Origin: Acanthaster planci
Taxonomy: Eukaryota > Echinodermata > Asteroidea > Valvatida > Acanthasteridae
Length of the DNA stretch: 64,000 bases
NCBI RefSeq assembly: GCF_001949145.1
Contig: NW_019091488.1
Span: 514,754 to 578,753, forward strand
Direction: 5' to 3'
Below the pieces are notes generated by a model, which saw only the letters and a program-made list of their open reading frames with translations, had not been told where the DNA came from and did not search any database. Shown here one piece after another: positions 47,601 to 59,600 of the stretch. The position numbers were made by a program, and so were the translations under genes. Within the stretch, counting starts at the first letter, position 1, and each line of letters opens with the position of its first letter.

Positions 47601-50600
47601 CTAGCTTCCCTATTCTGTATTCGTGCCTACAGATTTGTTTTTGTTTCAAGTCTTAACAATCTACCAATTACAAGAATACTTGTATCTCTTTATTCCCTAC
47701 CAGTTCCTCTTTATTTTCATAGTCATCCGCAGCATTGGTTGCATTATAACATCCATAAAACTTGAAGTGACCTCAAAAAAGTAAACTTGGCCCCGAGCCC
47801 GGGCAGCCCAGGAAATGGCTGAGAATATTTCTATTCCTGCCAGGACAGGATTCTGGTCCATTGCTGGTTGCTCCTAAGGGCTTTGCTAGACCATTTTCAA
47901 TGAGAGGGGGCTACATGAAATTTGCCAATTTGCCGATTTCCTAGCCCGACACCTACATGACTTGTTTTTATTTTGCTGACAAAGTAAGATTTTGCCGACA
48001 AAGTAAGATTTTGCCGACAAAACTAACCAATGGGGGGTCTGGCACCCGCCTCTAGCGATGCCTGTATTTGCTCCCTGGGCAAAGTTGAGTTCATAATTGG
48101 TGAAAAAGCAAACATGAACATAATTCTGTGATGTCACATCAAATAATCGTACTGACAAAGTTGCTTAGGGGGGGTGCATTTCAGCTTGAGTGAATTTTGC
48201 AGCAAGTTATTCGTGATGTCAAATTTGCCCAGCACAAAGCTGAAGTATGAACCGGCCTTATTGCTAGTACCTATTTCTACTACTAAATTGGGAGGGGCAA
48301 ATAGGGGTAAAGTGGCCTGCCCAAGGACACAGCATATAGCCAACAAGTGCAGACAAACCCCTGACCCTTTGATCTAAGGTTACAAACCCTAACAACACTA
48401 CGAGACACTCTCCACTTCAGAGGAGTAACTTGGAAATAGAAGAAATCTTGGCCCCATCATCCATCCTCTGAACCTTTTACCTTTGCTGCCCACTCTCTCT
48501 GTAGCAGTGCGACCCTCTGCAGATTCCCGTTCCGCTGCTCTGGCGAGACCCCCTCGGTGCCTGCTCGGGAGCAGCTGAAGGCAGCCTCAGTGAGGAGCTT
48601 GCTGAGTTTGTCCAGGGAATTCCTGGCTTCAAGTAGGCCGTCGGGTAAAGTCGAGTCGGCATAGCTCCTGAGAAAGTGACAGAGACATGGGGGGGGGGGA
48701 ATTTTTTGGTAATTTTGTTTCAATAATTAGTTTGCAATAAAAACTGCAAGAGATCTTTGTTTTGAAGTGTTGACTCGGTTTACTGTTCTGATGAAAATGG
48801 GCATCATGTAGGGGAAAATTTTTCACACTGATACTGTCGACAATCTTTTCAAGGCTTTTAACTCAAAATAGGCTCTGGCAACTTGCAAATCATTTCACTT
48901 AGGCTGTGTCATATTGATGGAAATCCAAGGAACTAAATGTGTGCTGTTGGGTCTCCCATGTTTCTTGTGAGGGTTAAAGAAACATAGTAACAGACTATTT
49001 GTCAAAATACAGATTTGTAAGATTTGAAGCTTTGCATGGTGGAAGTACATAGGATGTAGGTTTGCAGGTACACCATGTAATATTCTCTTTTGGGAAGATG
49101 GGGAGGTGTGGTTCTGAGAAGAACCGGTGAGTGTTTAACTCGACATTTCGGCCAGTATGCTATGGCTGTCCTCAGGAGAAGGTGTTGCTGAATCGAGTGG
49201 ATGCCGTGTAATAAAGGTTGTCTGGAGTCGGTGGAGGGTGATGTGGCTTCGTGGCTTGCTGAGGGTGCACAACACCCACCTCTTCCCAAAAACCACACCT
49301 CTTCCCAAAAGAACCACACCTCTTCCCAAAACCACACCTCTTCCCAAAAGAACCACACCTCTTCCCAAAACCACACCTCTTCCCAAAAGAACCACACCTC
49401 TTCCCAAAAGAGATTATTACATGGTGTACCCGCAAACCTACATCCTAAAATACAGATTTGTCAAAATTTCACGGGTTGTACTGCACCTCAACTTGTTGAG
49501 CAGGCAAGATTTCTTAAAGTTGAATGAACAATTCTGTGAGACCACTTTCATATTGAAATCCTATCTTATGCTTACCTTAGTAAGCTATCAGTCATGTGAG
49601 CCATCTGCACTGTGTAGTCTTCCAGATTCTGCACCTGCTCGGTGACCTCACTGTGACTTCCCTCCACGGCAACCGTGGTTATAAAGCTGGCCACTCCACC
49701 GGGTTTCATATTGCAGCCATCAATGATGGATATGATTTCTAGCTGTTTGATGGACCAGTCCAGCCACCGGCGCTCAATCAGATCCTGGAGCAGGGGCTCA
49801 TCTGGAGGACAAGGACAATCATTTCGGAAAAAAAACAGGATCAGCCTTTGGAATTTGTCAACTCGGCTTCACCTGACTCGGACCGGACAGCCGACCCCGG
49901 CAAGCTCGGTGGTCGAGTGTTTAAGATGTCTGCACTAGTAAGCAGGAGGTCGTGGGTTCGAGTCCCACCCGAGTAAGCTTGTGACTATTTTTGGCAAACT
50001 CTCGGACAAGCACTGAGCATACAGTGTTTATTAATATATACGTTGGGTAAGGGAAAAACCTTATATAAATTAACATCTCCCCAACGCAAAAAAAAAAAAA
50101 AAAAAAAGTCTTGAAAATCGGTGGACCATGACAGAAGTATGGCTGACATACCGGTACGGCCCACTTTGGGGGCTCTCATTCCACCCTAATGATCAACATT
50201 CTATACCTACCGCACTACCTCAAAAATTCCACACTAACTGTGTACGCACAGAATTCTTAGTTCTACAGGAGTCACAAGTGCACAAAACTCGAAGTGTTTT
50301 GCTAATCCATAAAATAGGCCAACCGTAAGTGCAGAATTTTACATTTCAGTCTTATGGCGTTAACAGTAGGAAGAGCCAGGGGTTCCCCTGGGGTACTGAT
50401 ATGTTTGAGGTGGTCCAACAAATTTTGCCACAATTCTGGCATCTAAACCCAAAGTGAGAATTTTCAAAAAGGCCTAAAATAAATTCTATATACATGTAGT
50501 ATGAGAGAATGGTTACTCTAAATTTCCTCTTAGGATGAATTGATCTTGTATTCTGTGTCCCGTAATACCATTCAGAACAATTTAAAACTGATTTATTTCC

Positions 50601-53600
50601 AAATATCTAAATTATTTTGCCTTTTCCCTCCATCTGTCTATTTTAAGTGTGAGGTGGTAAAATTCATCAGAAAAGCCTGAGTCAAAGCCTGGTCACTGAA
50701 ATCAGTGAGGTGGGCCACCTCACACTTGAATAGGCAGGGGAAACTCTGGGAAGAGCTACGAGATGTTGCCCAGGAAGGGCATTTGCTAAGCGCAGACAAT
50801 ATTTGCTCAGCAAGAACACGTTACCAGCCAGAGGTGTCACGGTACATGTATGTGCAGTGTTTTTGACTGGCATCCTCCTAATTTTGAAGCAGTGCATGCA
50901 AAGCTCTGTGCACTTGGGTCCAGAAGACAAATGCCACCTTTCTCCAAGCAACTGTGCACGGATACGTCTGGTCTATACACAGTCGAGTGGAAACTGACTG
51001 CATGCTGGTGTCCTCTGTGCCGCATGCGCATAAACTGGTACCCAGAGTGCACAACACAAAACGGAGCAGGTTTTCCTATCCTCAGTGTCAGTCTATGGTT
51101 CACGTTGGTAAGTGCCTCTACTTAGACTATGAGAGGGTGTCATACGGGAACGACATTAAGAAACATAATGCCCTCTCCTTGATGGCACAGTAGAACATGA
51201 CACTGTGTGCACACGGTGTGTCCCTTTCAAACACAAAGTGCTATCTACTTTCTCCAGAGACAGAGAGAGAGTCAGTATTGGTCTTCTTAAAAGCTGTTTC
51301 ATTCTGCTGTGGTCAAAGCACATGGAAAGCATCTGCGCCATTCCAGATTGCATGCAGGTTGGAGCCGCTTGCCAATTCTAGCTTTATTATGACACTCTGT
51401 CTTGGAAGATATGGATTGCGTTACACTGTAGCCATTATGAGTTATCACACGAGTGCGAGTGGAACACAGAATAACATAGCACGTCTGTGTCCCATATGCC
51501 ACGAGAAGAAAGGCCGATGTGACGCACTACATTTCATAGTCTGTGTTCCATGAGCGCGAGCGTGACAATGAATTTATCTATAAAGTAACTTGATTTGCTA
51601 TATAAGATGTTATAGGGGCCTATGCACACAAATACACCACCTTTGCCAGAGTATTGCATGGAGTTACAATAGCACAGGATTTGACATGAATCGTGCAATA
51701 GTGTTATATGTCACAGTTTGTTGCCATGGATCGACCCTGATCGGAATGGAGAATTCAAGTTTGAGGAAGATAAGAGCAACTAATGCATTACAAATGCCTC
51801 TCTGGAATACTTCTTTTGCCAGAAACGGAACTTCCACAAAGCTGTTCAAGCCATGCTTAAGTTTAACAGGAGCATATAGTGTTCGATATGTCCAAGACAT
51901 ATCTGTTGAGCACAGGACCTTGCAAGTTTGTAGTACCTGGGTTGATGACTGCCTCATTGGCTGCACTGATCAGGCTGTGGGTCAGCCTCGACCAATGGGA
52001 CGCTTGCTTCTGCAGAAGCTGGACCTGACTTGAAGAGTCGGCCATTTTGGAATCGTTGAGAGCAACAAGAGCTTGAGATGCTTCAACGATAGTCTGGACC
52101 AAGCAGTGGACACTTTGGAGGTGCAAATTCAAATTATCGATCTGCACCAAGGGAGAAAAAGTAGTACTAGTCGTTCCTGTTATTTAATCAAAAATGTAGG
52201 GAGCAAAACAGGTTGAGGAGCAGAACTTTGAACACCTTCAAAATGAGATATTACCCAAATATGCATACAGCACACCAGTTGGATCCCAAGTTAAAAATGT
52301 ACTCTATTATTCTAACCCTAATCTCTTCAAAACGACAACACTTTTATGTTTCCTAGAGCTCATCATGGCAGAAAGTTAGTATATATCCTTTACACGAAGT
52401 ACACTTAATGGTAATAACATCAAATACAGTATGAAGAACATCAGCAGAGCTGATCAGAGTTTTCAGCTGGCACAGGTCATGACCAAATGAGTGAGAGGGA
52501 AGACGTGTTCTCTTAATAAGTCCCATTTGACGACTCACTTCTAGGACATTTTCTGAGTGACAAGAATTCACAGATTGTAAGAAGGGGACAATTCTTGACT
52601 GGTCTTCTACTTTTCAGGAAGCACAAACAAAGGAAATGAAAAGGTATATCTGTACAGCAAATATCTTAACAGAAAAAGTTCAAGGATCTAATGTTTCAAT
52701 CACTGCATAATCTTTCTCAGAGGCATTATTTAAGAATGGCTGACCGCTCTGGGGACATTATCCGTTTCGCCTCGTAATGACTCTTCCATCAGCTCGTTGC
52801 CAGGCAAGCCCCAACAGCCAATAACTTCCACGAGGCCAGTGCATAGGTCAGTGACCAGCGATGTCCAGGTTTCGGCCAGGAGATGAACCTCTGCCCTTGC
52901 CGAGTCCGTGCCCGTCGTGGAGGCTCTGGCCTGCCTGACCAGCTGCGAGGTGTGGGAGATGAGCTGAAGTGCCTGGGACTCCAATCGTCTGCAGATCAAG
53001 GGGGAAACAAGAGATGAGTACATGAAATAGACTGCACAAATAGCCTCCTCCAGATACAGAAAGTTCATTCTGTGCAGTTGACAAAATGGACGACAGCTCG
53101 GTGTTTAAAATGTTCAGGCTTGAACAAAAAAGGACCACAGATTATTAGGATTGAATGGAAGCAGCCTTGTCAAGACATTGGTGAATTTTAAAACAGATGA
53201 CACCCAAAAAATTCAACAAAGAAAACTTGTTCCAAATTATTTTTACGATTGAACGGGCCACATTTTTATTCGGTTAGCAGTCATCTCAAGATTCGTCCGG
53301 GACAAGTTCCGGACAGGTTGCAGACATTGTGCGGGGCTTAAGTTGCGGAATTAATAACCATCTTGTTCACAATATTCCAGCTACATGTGTGAAGCAATTA
53401 GTTGGCTTATACATAATGTCCCCCTTCTGGGGTTTTGAGCAAGGCTGAGCGCTCGAGGACACACTGTGTGTCTACCGTACTGGCAGTAAACACTGATGCA
53501 GTACAATTTATATGGGGCCACCTGCTGTGTGCACTGAGGCCAAATGCAAACAGCCACTCACTTGCCTAGGACAAATGCAGGGCTTCCTGTGGATGAAGTC

Positions 53601-56600
53601 ATTGTTGCCATGCACAACTTGCGCGGACAAGTTTGAGATGGTTCGTTAGCGAGGTAAGGAGTGTTTTATTTGGCATGTTGGGTAAGCAAGGTCAAAGACA
53701 TCTTACACCAGTAAATACAAGAGTTAAACCAGTTCATCATTTGAAGATGAAATGTAAGTCAATATGTGATAAATCGTGGTAACTCAATATGCAACCGCCG
53801 TATCTCCACAGCACACTTTCTCTCAGGCTTACCCTTTTGGCCGTGGGTCTTGCGTGCAATCCGCGGCCCTGGTGGCGAGACCAGCCAGAAAGGAGCTCTT
53901 GTTCTCGGCCTCCACGCACAGCTGGTCCACCCTCTTCCTGTCTGGGTCATGGGCAAAGAGAGCCCTCACTAGTCCGGCCATGGGGTAGGAGAGTCTTGCA
54001 GGCATCACCCCTGGAAGAGACAAGTTGACCATTTAAACTTAATGTGGGCCTGTTCTTCAGATAGGATATTCACCATTGGCTTTTGTTGAATTTCTATGAT
54101 TTTGGGGTGAAGCAACTTGAAACTTTGAAATTCAATTGCCTTTTTTAAAATTACTTCAGAGATACTATACGTTGTGAGCTTAGAATGAGGCGCATCAACC
54201 AAGTTCTACTCAATAAATGCACATACTGTATGTCTGATTAGATAAGTTTGGAATTGGAAATTACAAAAGTGCCCAAAGTGATGCAAATTGATCTCCATGT
54301 ACATAACGAACAGGAGATTTACTGGAGTGTTTTTAGGGTTCAGAGACAAAGTTTTCCCGCATTTTCTCCTCTTTTCTCATTTAGTACCGCTATCACCTCA
54401 GCTGGCATGTAGCCCTGTTTATGGGTACAATCGTACTTCATCACCTTTCTTCTGAGCACTCGAGGAACTTTTGGACAAATGAAGTCCTGTCAAGCCATCC
54501 ACGATGTCGATTGCTGGATCAGAGACTGACGCTCCTGCCGATGCCGGCAGTGGTTTGCTTAGGTAGTCCACAGTGGGTAGGCGGAGCCCTGGAGCAACGG
54601 CACCATAATCTCCATAGTCTGGCAAATCCGGAACAAATATCAAATGCAGGTGACAAATAGTTTGTATGTTGATTTGACTAAAATCCATTAACCCTATCCG
54701 CCTCCAGCAGAAGCACCCCCTCATGGGTTGAAAAGAGCTGCATCGGTCAGGAGTGCATTTCCTAATCGTAAGGAACCAGCAAAGTTCAGTTCTGACCAAA
54801 AGAGCCTCCGTTGTTAAGAAAATAGCGCCCTCTCTTGGTCCAGCTTGAGGACCATTTCCAAAGCCTTTTTGCCAGGACCAAGCATTAGTCCTGCAAAATC
54901 CTCCACTACCGACGGGTACAAAGTGGATACAGATGAAATCCTCCCAAATCTACATCATTTCTTGAATTTATGCCTTGGATGGGTCATCACCACCTTAATC
55001 CTGCAAAACCCTCTGCCAATGGGAAATTTTGAGACGCTTGTGGCAGCTGGCAACAGGTCTCTTTCCACAGTATTGCGCATGCTCACAACTTCACATACAC
55101 GCTCAGAACAATGCAAACTAGATTGACTCCTGGGCGATACCTGCCCTAAGATTCCATCAAGAGTCAGGGACTCACTACATAAGTAGCTACAGGTACCAGT
55201 TCCTGCCATTGTTAGTCTGATACTCAAGTACCCCATTCCAATGCACAGCCCTACCGCATATCTCTTGATACTGACTGCACAGCACATGCCCATATCACTG
55301 TGCACAAAGAAATGACAACTCCCTGGCTCCATTTTCTTTTGGCCTATCAAAGATGGCTCCCACAACATTTAGTGATGCTTTTCACTTCTATTATTAATAT
55401 TCCCAATTTTCGACCTGTACCAAGCTGTAACTACATAATTTGGGGGCTAAAGATGTAAAAATTGTTTATTTGAATATTTCTGGCATGAACAGAAATAACT
55501 GAGTGCACATACACGAGCGAGTGCGAGTCCGGACGTTTTGAGATTTTAAGTCTTCCAGTGAAACTTCCTTCAGCACATGAACACATGTGGACCTCCAATG
55601 ATGGCACCGACAGTGACATCCAATCCTCTGTCTCCCAAGCACTATCCAGTCAGTTGGCCTCTTTGTTTCCCAAAGATCTGGATCCTGATCAGTGATCCCA
55701 AAGCTGGTTCGCTGTATCTGTTCAGTGGGTTCTGGTGTCAGTGAACTGATGTTGGATCACTGATTGCGATTCAGGTCCGCATGAAACAAACAGGCCCAAT
55801 ACAAACAGCCTCCATAAACTGGGCCTGTTTGTTTCATGTGAAACCAGATCCAGATCCGTGATCTGACGATGGTTCACTGACACCAGAAACTGCCTAATGG
55901 ATAGAGCAAATCAGCTGTGGGATCACTGACCAGTGCTTTATCGATGTATATATATCAGCGATTCTACATCCATCCCCTTTTTACCCGTACATACATGTAA
56001 AGTATACGTCAACCCACCTTCGGCTCTCTGTTTCTGCCTGCCGGTCAAACCGACTCTCAACGGGTCCAATAGATCCGGGTGGTCCCTGCCCAGGATCGCC
56101 CGGCCCACTCGGCGCACGCACTCCATCAGGTGCTGGCCTCGCTCGGCCAGCTGCTGGTGCGCCCTCTTGTGTTGGAAGTGGAAGAGGGCCTTCTGAGCGC
56201 CGTTCTTCACCAGGGTTGTTGCTGTGACAAAATGTTTACCGCACACTGACAATTTGTCAAAGGATTGTAAGCGTCCTTACAGCACATATGGGAGAATGGC
56301 ATTTTCAAATGTGAATCAGGCTCTATTGACGAGTCTATCTTCCCTGAGCAGAAGCACCCCCTCATCGGTTCGTCAGAAGTCTTCATGTTGTTGGTAGCAA
56401 TGCGACTGCAACGCTTGCATTTCCTAGTCATTCGTGAACCAGTGATGCGCAGTTGCAACCAAAGGAGCCCCTCCGTTGCTCGGAAAATTATGCTCTCTAT
56501 TGGTCCAGCTCGGAGGCCCATAGCAACCAGATACAGAAGCCTTTACAGAGGTAGCACCGCACTTGTAGGTTGGTCATAGGTAAGCATTAATTGACCTAAA

Positions 56601-59600
56601 TACATGCACGCCCAAGGTTTAAGGATGTGCCCTCTGAGTGTAGGGAAACCTCAGTAATGACATCTCGTCAGGCTACACTTGGTCTGCACACCTTTTCCCA
56701 GTATACATGTACTTTTTCCAGGTGTATTTCTGGAGTGCCAGAAATTTAACATGTGGGTAATTCCAGAAATCAGGGGTCCAAAAGTGTGACATTTTTGTGT
56801 CCCTGTTACATCTGACACAGAAATATCACCGGAATTGATTTCAAACTACTACCGTTTGTTTGGCAGGTAATTTGCACTAATTCATCACTCTTTGGAGATT
56901 AGAAAATGTGTTCTGAACTTACAAAATCATATGTCAGCAGTGACAGGGACACACACAAAAAATTGGACCCCTAATTACAGGAATTACCCATATCACAAAT
57001 AAATTTGCGCCAAATTTTACAAGGCTTTATGCATTTATTTTTAAAGGATCCAGGAAATGAATTTTTCTTAGAATCACTTTTTGTGTATCTCTGTGCTCTT
57101 CTTCCATGTATGAAGACTGTCTGGCATCTTTTTTGAATTATGTGACCTGAACGGTGCACTTTTTGAAATATTAAAATTTGACCAAGCATTTCTGGACAAG
57201 TGAGGGGGCTTTTGCTTTGATGTAAATCCAGGAAGACATGGTTCATGTTGCATGTTTTTGTGTGAAAAGGATTTTTGCTGGATTATTGCCCTATACTTAC
57301 ACAGCAATAAATTGCCAAAGAAAATGAAATCTGCCATAGCAGTGGTTAAAAAAATTTAGAAATTTCTGTGCACAAATCAGTGCAACATTGAAATTCAGTG
57401 CCTTGGATGACATCATAGTTCTGCACATGAATATGCAAATATGCATCAGCATAAAAACTAAAAAACATCAAAATATGGATTAAAATTGCAAAACAAAAAT
57501 TTAAAATCAGGTTAACTGAAACCCAAATATGCAATTTCAAGGGTTTTTAGTAAAATTTATAAAAATACTACTATTTCCTGCTTCCTTTAAACATAAGCCG
57601 AATTCTTACAGCTTTCATTGAGGTGTCGATTTTTGAAGTAAGTGTGGACCACACATCAATCAATTAAAGAGGCTCCACTACGGTGCAAATAAGCACCTGT
57701 GGCAGTTTCAAGGAACTGCAAATGAAGGGAAAAAACTGAAAGCAACACCTGCCCTTATAATGTACATGTACATGTTGAAAAAGCTGGCCAAAAAGCTACC
57801 AGTTCATGCCTGGTAGTGCGAGGTGTTCTGTACTGCAAACGCGGGATTGTCCTGTAAAGAAAGAGCTTTTTGCTACACGCCCAAACACATCGTGTGCATG
57901 TATGGAAGCTGTCTCTTTTGAGGTCTTACCTTTCTCCAGTTGGTCGATGTGGACCCNNNNNNNNNNNNNNNNNNNNNNNNNNNNNNNNNNNNNNNNNNNN
58001 NNNNNNNNNNNNNNNNNNNNNNNNNNNNNNNNNNNNNNNNNNNNNNNNNNNNNNNNNNNNNNNNNNNNNNNNNNNNNNNNNNNNNNNNNNNNNNNNNNNN
58101 NNNNNNNNNNNNNNNNNNNNNNNNNNNNNNNNNNNNNNNNNNNNNNNNNNNNNNNNNNNNNNNNNNNNNNNNNNNNNNNNNNNNNNNNNNNNNNNNNNNN
58201 NNNNNNNNNNNNNNNNNNNNNNNNNNNNNNNNNNNNNNNNNNNNNNNNNNNNNNNNNNNNNNNNNNNNNNNNNNNNNNNNNNNNNNNNNNNNNNNNNNNN
58301 NNNNNNNNNNNNNNNNNNNNNNNNNNNNNNNNNNNNNNNNNNNNNNNNNNNNNNNNNNNNNNNNNNNNNNNNNNNNNNNNNNNNNNNNNNNNNNNNNNNN
58401 NNNNNNNNNNNNNNNNNNNNNNNNNNNNNNNNNNNNNNNNNNNNNNNNNNNNNNNNNNNNNNNNNNNNNNNNNNNNNNNNNNNNNNNNNNNNNNNNNNNN
58501 NNNNNNNNNNNNNNNNNNNNNNNNNNNNNNNNNNNNNNNNNNNNNNNNNNNNNNNNNNNNNNNNNNNNNNNNNNNNNNNNNNNNNNNNNNNNNNNNNNNN
58601 NNNNNNNNNNNNNNNNNNNNNNNNNNNNNNNNNNNNNNNNNNNNNNNNNNNNNNNNNNNNNNNNNNNNNNNNNNNNNNNNNNNNNNNNNNNNNNNNNNNN
58701 NNNNNNNNNNNNNNNNNNNNNNNNNNNNNNNNNNNNNNNNNNNNNNNNCAAGAGCCAGGGTCTGCCTTCTTTCACCGTGTTCGCTCGAGCGTGGGCCGAG
58801 AATAATAGCTGAAAAGCGGGCTGGGGATCTCAATTTTTACAGCGGCTCTACCCGCGTCCCGGCGCGAAGGGGTTAAAAAGCATCTGACTACTGGTTGAAC
58901 TATAGTTTGTGCCCGAAATTTCCCATCAAGAAGTGATTTCTACGGACATGTTTTTTTATAAAACCACCATGCTTGAACAGAAGAATTACAAAATTAAGTC
59001 CAATTGGAATGCATAGAACATATTGATATCCCTGTATTTTCCACTGCACTCGTGATAAGAGAAAAAAGTGGTCACAGAAATTTTCTGTGGAGCTGCAAGT
59101 AGCCTTACAGAGTTCAATTAATCCAATGGGAACGGCACCGCACTGTAAAACTTCCACAACAATACTCTAAAATGCCCTGTGTGGAGAATAGTTCCCTGAC
59201 CTCTTTGTGTATAGGTACATGTTCGCGCACACGTCGCTGTTCTTTGTGGCATGGCGATGTTGACATTTCCATCAAAGCGGTCTTGTCTTCTGCCTCATGA
59301 ACATCATGGCAGATTTAATTGAAAACGGTGAGAAACGTAAGTGTTCTGTACGAGTAAACCCAGATTTGGGTAGTGGGGAGGAGGTTGCAGGGGAAGGAAA
59401 CTGAGGAAATCTTGATCATAAACCATAAAAGCAGCGTGGTAGCTAACTATTGCCAGTTTGTGGGGATACACTTTAGACACTGGAATGCACCGGAGTTTCA
59501 CATAAAGGAATTTCAACAGGGAATCAAGTTTCCGCAAGGACACAGACGAGAAAGTCCAATGGGAACACAGCTTGAGACCACGTCTGCATTATTTGGCCAT

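Noticed and set aside
49157-49645. A 162-codon plus-strand frame with a TTPLPK repeat
   Set aside because: The repeat peptide comes from the 18/21-bp minisatellite, and the rest overlaps exon 10 of the minus-strand gene.
49903-49976. A tRNA gene candidate (A and B boxes, closing stem)
   Set aside because: The anticodon arm does not fold well, and a 120-base body and poly(A) run follow, so it is a SINE head.
57796-58876. Open frames of 290-356 codons on both strands
   Set aside because: Nearly all codons are Ns in the assembly gap. Only the 27 bases at 57930-57956 are supported, as part of an exon.
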